Assembly: GCF_005502465.1 (NCBI RefSeq)
Contig: NZ_SCOT01000002.1
Coordinates: forward strand, 124,001-188,000
Origin: Sphingopyxis sp. L1A2A
GTDB lineage: Bacteria; Pseudomonadota; Alphaproteobacteria; Sphingomonadales; Sphingomonadaceae
Length of the DNA: 64,000 nucleotides
Direction of reading: 5' to 3'
A model generated the notes under the pieces. That model was not told the DNA's origin, ran no database searches, and saw nothing but the letters and a program-made list of their open reading frames with translations. Below, in pieces: positions 61,151 through 64,000 of the stretch (position 1 is the stretch's first letter; each line of letters begins with the position of its first letter). A program made the position numbers and the translations under genes.

Positions 61151-62575
61151 TCAGACGATCAGCTTGCCGGGGTTGAAGATGCCCGCCGGATCGAGCCCGG
61201 CCTTGATGCCGCGCAGCGCCGCCAGCCGCGCCGGGCTGTCGAGTTCGGCCAGGATGTCGCGTTTCATCTGGCCGATGCCATGTTCGGCCGAGATTGAGCC
61301 GCCAAGGTCAATGACATGCGAATAGACCAGCCGGCTGACCGCTGTGCCGTGCTCGGCGAGCCATGCGGCGCCGTCGACGCCAACAGGGGGCTGGACATGG
61401 TGATGGACATTGCCATCGCCCAGATGCCCGAACGACAGGGCGCGGGTTCCGGGGAAGGCGGCTGTCAGTCGCGCCGGATTATCGGCGATGAAGGTCGGCA
61501 TCCGGTCGACGGGGACGCTGACGTCATGTTGCAACGCCGGTCCTTCGGCGCGTTCGGCCTCTGAAATCGAATCGCGCAGGCGCCAAAAATCGTCGCTTTC
61601 GCGATCATTCTTGGCAATCACGACGTCGCGAATCAATCCGGCGTCGAGCGCTGCGGCGAGTTCGCGCTCCAGTGCATCACTTAGCGCCTGATCGCTTTCA
61701 CCCGCCAGTTCGGCGAGCACGTACCAAGGATGCACGGCGGCGATCGGTGCGCGGGTTTGCGGGATATGGCGCAGCACGGCATCAAGGCAAGCGTGCGGGA
61801 TGATCTCGAACCCCTCAAGCTCGCGCCCGATGCTGGCATCGAGCTGGCGGAGCAGGATGAGCGCCTGTTCGGGCGAATCGATCGCGATCCATGCGGTGCG
61901 CCGCGCCGCTGCCGCAGGGACGAGATGCAGGCTGGCGGCGGTGACGATGCCCAGCGTCCCCTCGGCACCGCAGAGCAAGTGCCGCAGATCATAGCCGCGG
62001 TTGTCCTTTTTGAGCGGCGCGAGCCCGTCGAAGATGCTGCCGTCGGGGAGTACCGCCTCGATCCCCGCGACCAGCGCGCGCATCGTGCCGTGGCGGAGCA
62101 CCTGGGTGCCGCCGGCGTTGGTTGATACCAGCCCGCCGATCGTCGCCGAACCCTTGCCGCCCAGGGTAAGCGGGAAGCGCAGGCCGTGTGCCAATGCTTC
62201 TTGATGGAAGGCTTCAAGGATCACGCCTGCGTCGGCCACCGCTATCCGGGCAGCGGTGTCGATCGAGCGCATCCGGTTCATCCGGCGCAAGCTGAGCAAC
62301 AGTTGGTCGCCAGTTGCATCGGGAGTGGCGCCGCCGACCATGCCGCTGTTGCCGCCCTGCGGCACCAGCGCGACCTGCTCGTCTGCGCACAGGCGAACGA
62401 CCGCAGCGACCTCTTGGGTCGAGGCGGGCGACAGCATCGCCGCGGCGTGTCCGGTATATTTGCCGCGCCAGTCGGTCAGCCAGGGCGCCATGCTGTCGAG
62501 GTCGGTCGTATAGCCTTTTGGACCCAGCAACCCGGCCAGACGATCGAGAAACGGCTTGGACGGCGTCCGGGTCAT
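61151..62575 (-). CDS. FAD-linked oxidase, GlcD / D-2-hydroxyglutarate dehydrogenase family
   Basis: A 474-residue flavoprotein that oxidises a D-2-hydroxy acid (glycolate, lactate or 2-hydroxyglutarate type) with FAD. N-terminal FAD-binding PCMH domain (about 40-220): VALVPQGGNSGMVGGATP, GKGSATIGGLVSTNAGG. C-terminal substrate domain (about 225-474): SFGHLGDGNVHHHV and GSISAEHGIGQMK, with the metal/substrate His. The last residues (GIFNPGKL) are standard. Divergent from the small exported protein at 62687. Confidence 0.93.
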   Translation of the reverse strand: MTRTPSKPFLDRLAGLLGPKGYTTDLDSMAPWLTDWRGKYTGHAAAMLSPASTQEVAAVVRLCADEQVALVPQGGNSGMVGGATPDATGDQLLLSLRRMNRMRSIDTAARIAVADAGVILEAFHQEALAHGLRFPLTLGGKGSATIGGLVSTNAGGTQVLRHGTMRALVAGIEAVLPDGSIFDGLAPLKKDNRGYDLRHLLCGAEGTLGIVTAASLHLVPAAAARRTAWIAIDSPEQALILLRQLDASIGRELEGFEIIPHACLDAVLRHIPQTRAPIAAVHPWYVLAELAGESDQALSDALERELAAALDAGLIRDVVIAKNDRESDDFWRLRDSISEAERAEGPALQHDVSVPVDRMPTFIADNPARLTAAFPGTRALSFGHLGDGNVHHHVQPPVGVDGAAWLAEHGTAVSRLVYSHVIDLGGSISAEHGIGQMKRDILAELDSPARLAALRGIKAGLDPAGIFNPGKLIV

Positions 62576-62686
62576 GCTTTGGGTTCCGATCTTGCGGCGA
62601 CAACAGAGCGAATATAGTTCATTTGATGTTCAATCATGGCTGTTAAAGCCCGCGTTGGATGAATATCATTTTTTCGTCCAGCGGCT

Positions 62687-63277
62687 ATGGACGCGGGAGT
62701 TACGGGTGGGCAGCAATTATCGTCAGGACGCCGAAGGAGCGGCAGCACTGCTGTGCTGACCGCGGCGGCCCTGTGGTTTGCCGCAGCGGCGCCCGGCGCC
62801 GATGCGGCGCCGCCGGTTGCGGCGCCCGAGCCGCTGGTAGCGATCACCGCGCCGACGCCCGAGCAGATCACGTCATTCTGGCAGGTGGTGATCGAACAGC
62901 AGCTGATCATCCGCGTCCCCGCCCAGCGATCGCAGCTCAACAATTTTGCCGCCGGCCCATCGCCGTCGCGGCGCGCGACCGAAATTCCGATCGTGTGGAA
63001 AGAGAAAAAAGCGCCAAAATGCGTCGCGATGCGCAATATCATGGGGATGCAGGCGGTTCAGCGCGACAGCATCGATATCATCACGCGGCAAAAACAGCGG
63101 CTGCGCGCCCAGCTCAATCGCGGCTGCCGCGCGCTGGACTTTTATGCCGGTTTTTACATGCAGGGCAGCAAGGACGGGCAGCTTTGCGAGGACCGCGATG
63201 AAATCCATGCCCGCACCGGCGCAAAATGCGAGATCGACAAGTTTCGCTTGATGGTTCCGGTCCGCGACGACGATTAG
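62687..63277 (+). CDS. Hypothetical exported protein
   Basis: Up to 196 residues from ATG 62687; GTG at 62753 would give a cleaner signal peptide (LTAAALWFAAAAPGADA, cut after ADA). The mature part has KKAPKCVAMRNIMGMQAVQRDSIDIIT, RLRAQLNRGCRALDFYAGFYMQ and GQLCEDRDEIHARTGAKCEIDKF, i.e. four Cys that could form two disulfides. I do not recognise a family. About 120 bases without a visible gene separate it from the helicase. Confidence 0.65.
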   Translation: MDAGVTGGQQLSSGRRRSGSTAVLTAAALWFAAAAPGADAAPPVAAPEPLVAITAPTPEQITSFWQVVIEQQLIIRVPAQRSQLNNFAAGPSPSRRATEIPIVWKEKKAPKCVAMRNIMGMQAVQRDSIDIITRQKQRLRAQLNRGCRALDFYAGFYMQGSKDGQLCEDRDEIHARTGAKCEIDKFRLMVPVRDDD

Positions 63278-63399
63278 GCGATTAATCGCGGCTTTCGTCG
63301 CCATTTCTTGACTTTTCATCGCTATTTGCCCAAGGCCCGCGCAGCGCCGCCTGCGTGGAAGGCTGAGCGTCACCTCTTTTTTCCGGACATGATAATCTT

Positions 63400-64000
<601 letters not shown>

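Overview
This 64 kb stretch of high-GC DNA is densely packed with ordinary chromosomal genes and looks like an aerobic alphaproteobacterium of the order Sphingomonadales, in the range of Sphingopyxis or Sphingomonas. That placement is an inference from gene content and style: TamA/TamB, an SDHAF4-like DUF1674 protein, SapC, a KorAB 2-oxoacid oxidoreductase, frequent GTG/TTG starts, many 4-nt gene overlaps, and intergenic palindromes of the kind common in sphingomonads. I see no phage, plasmid, CRISPR array or rRNA operon. No stretch of more than 300 bases lacks a gene. One tRNA (Lys-TTT) is present.

Layout. 0-9 kb is the edge of a surface-polysaccharide region: an alkaline-phosphatase-superfamily protein, a GT4 glycosyltransferase, a polyprenyl-phosphate sugar transferase, a beta-helix protein and UDP-glucose dehydrogenase, with SelO between the last two. 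9-16.6 kb is tamA-tamB, a small lipoprotein, then a yybP-ykoY manganese riboswitch in front of a GDT1/TMEM165 transporter. 16.6-21.4 kb holds a MITE-like palindrome, galE, a spermidine-synthase-like gene, tRNA-Lys, folK, a family-5-type uracil-DNA glycosylase, rppH and an HSL-type hydrolase. 21.5-30 kb is korAB, a YdjM-like membrane protein with photolyase, a Cfa-type methyltransferase and a beta-lactamase-fold lipoprotein. 30-37 kb holds purF with an SDR gene, hisI, a MerR regulator with its likely operator, a long acyl-CoA dehydrogenase and a PLD-type phosphatidyltransferase. 37-45.8 kb is a leucine/isovalerate catabolic operon on the minus strand (ivd, two small membrane proteins, mccB, a foreign-looking GIY-YIG gene, mccA, maoC, a citE-like lyase) with a divergent LysR gene. 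45.9-49.5 kb is sulfate activation (cysD, cysNC, cysQ). 49.7-64 kb is mixed: MDR oxidoreductase and AraC regulator, DUF2306, cell-wall hydrolase, cysK, MFS, DUF885, rsmB, DUF1674, cytochrome b561, SapC, an FAD-linked oxidase, a small exported protein and the start of a DEAD-box helicase cut by the window edge.

The points most worth a second look are: the low-GC GIY-YIG nuclease-like gene fitted between mccB and mccA with 4-nt overlaps on both sides, inside a run of five consecutive 4-nt overlaps; the manganese riboswitch whose conserved GGGGAGUAG core carries the stop codon of the upstream lipoprotein gene; a 148-bp palindromic element whose CTAG ends supply the stop codons of both flanking convergent genes; and a general tendency for tail-to-tail gene junctions to be occupied by inverted repeats.
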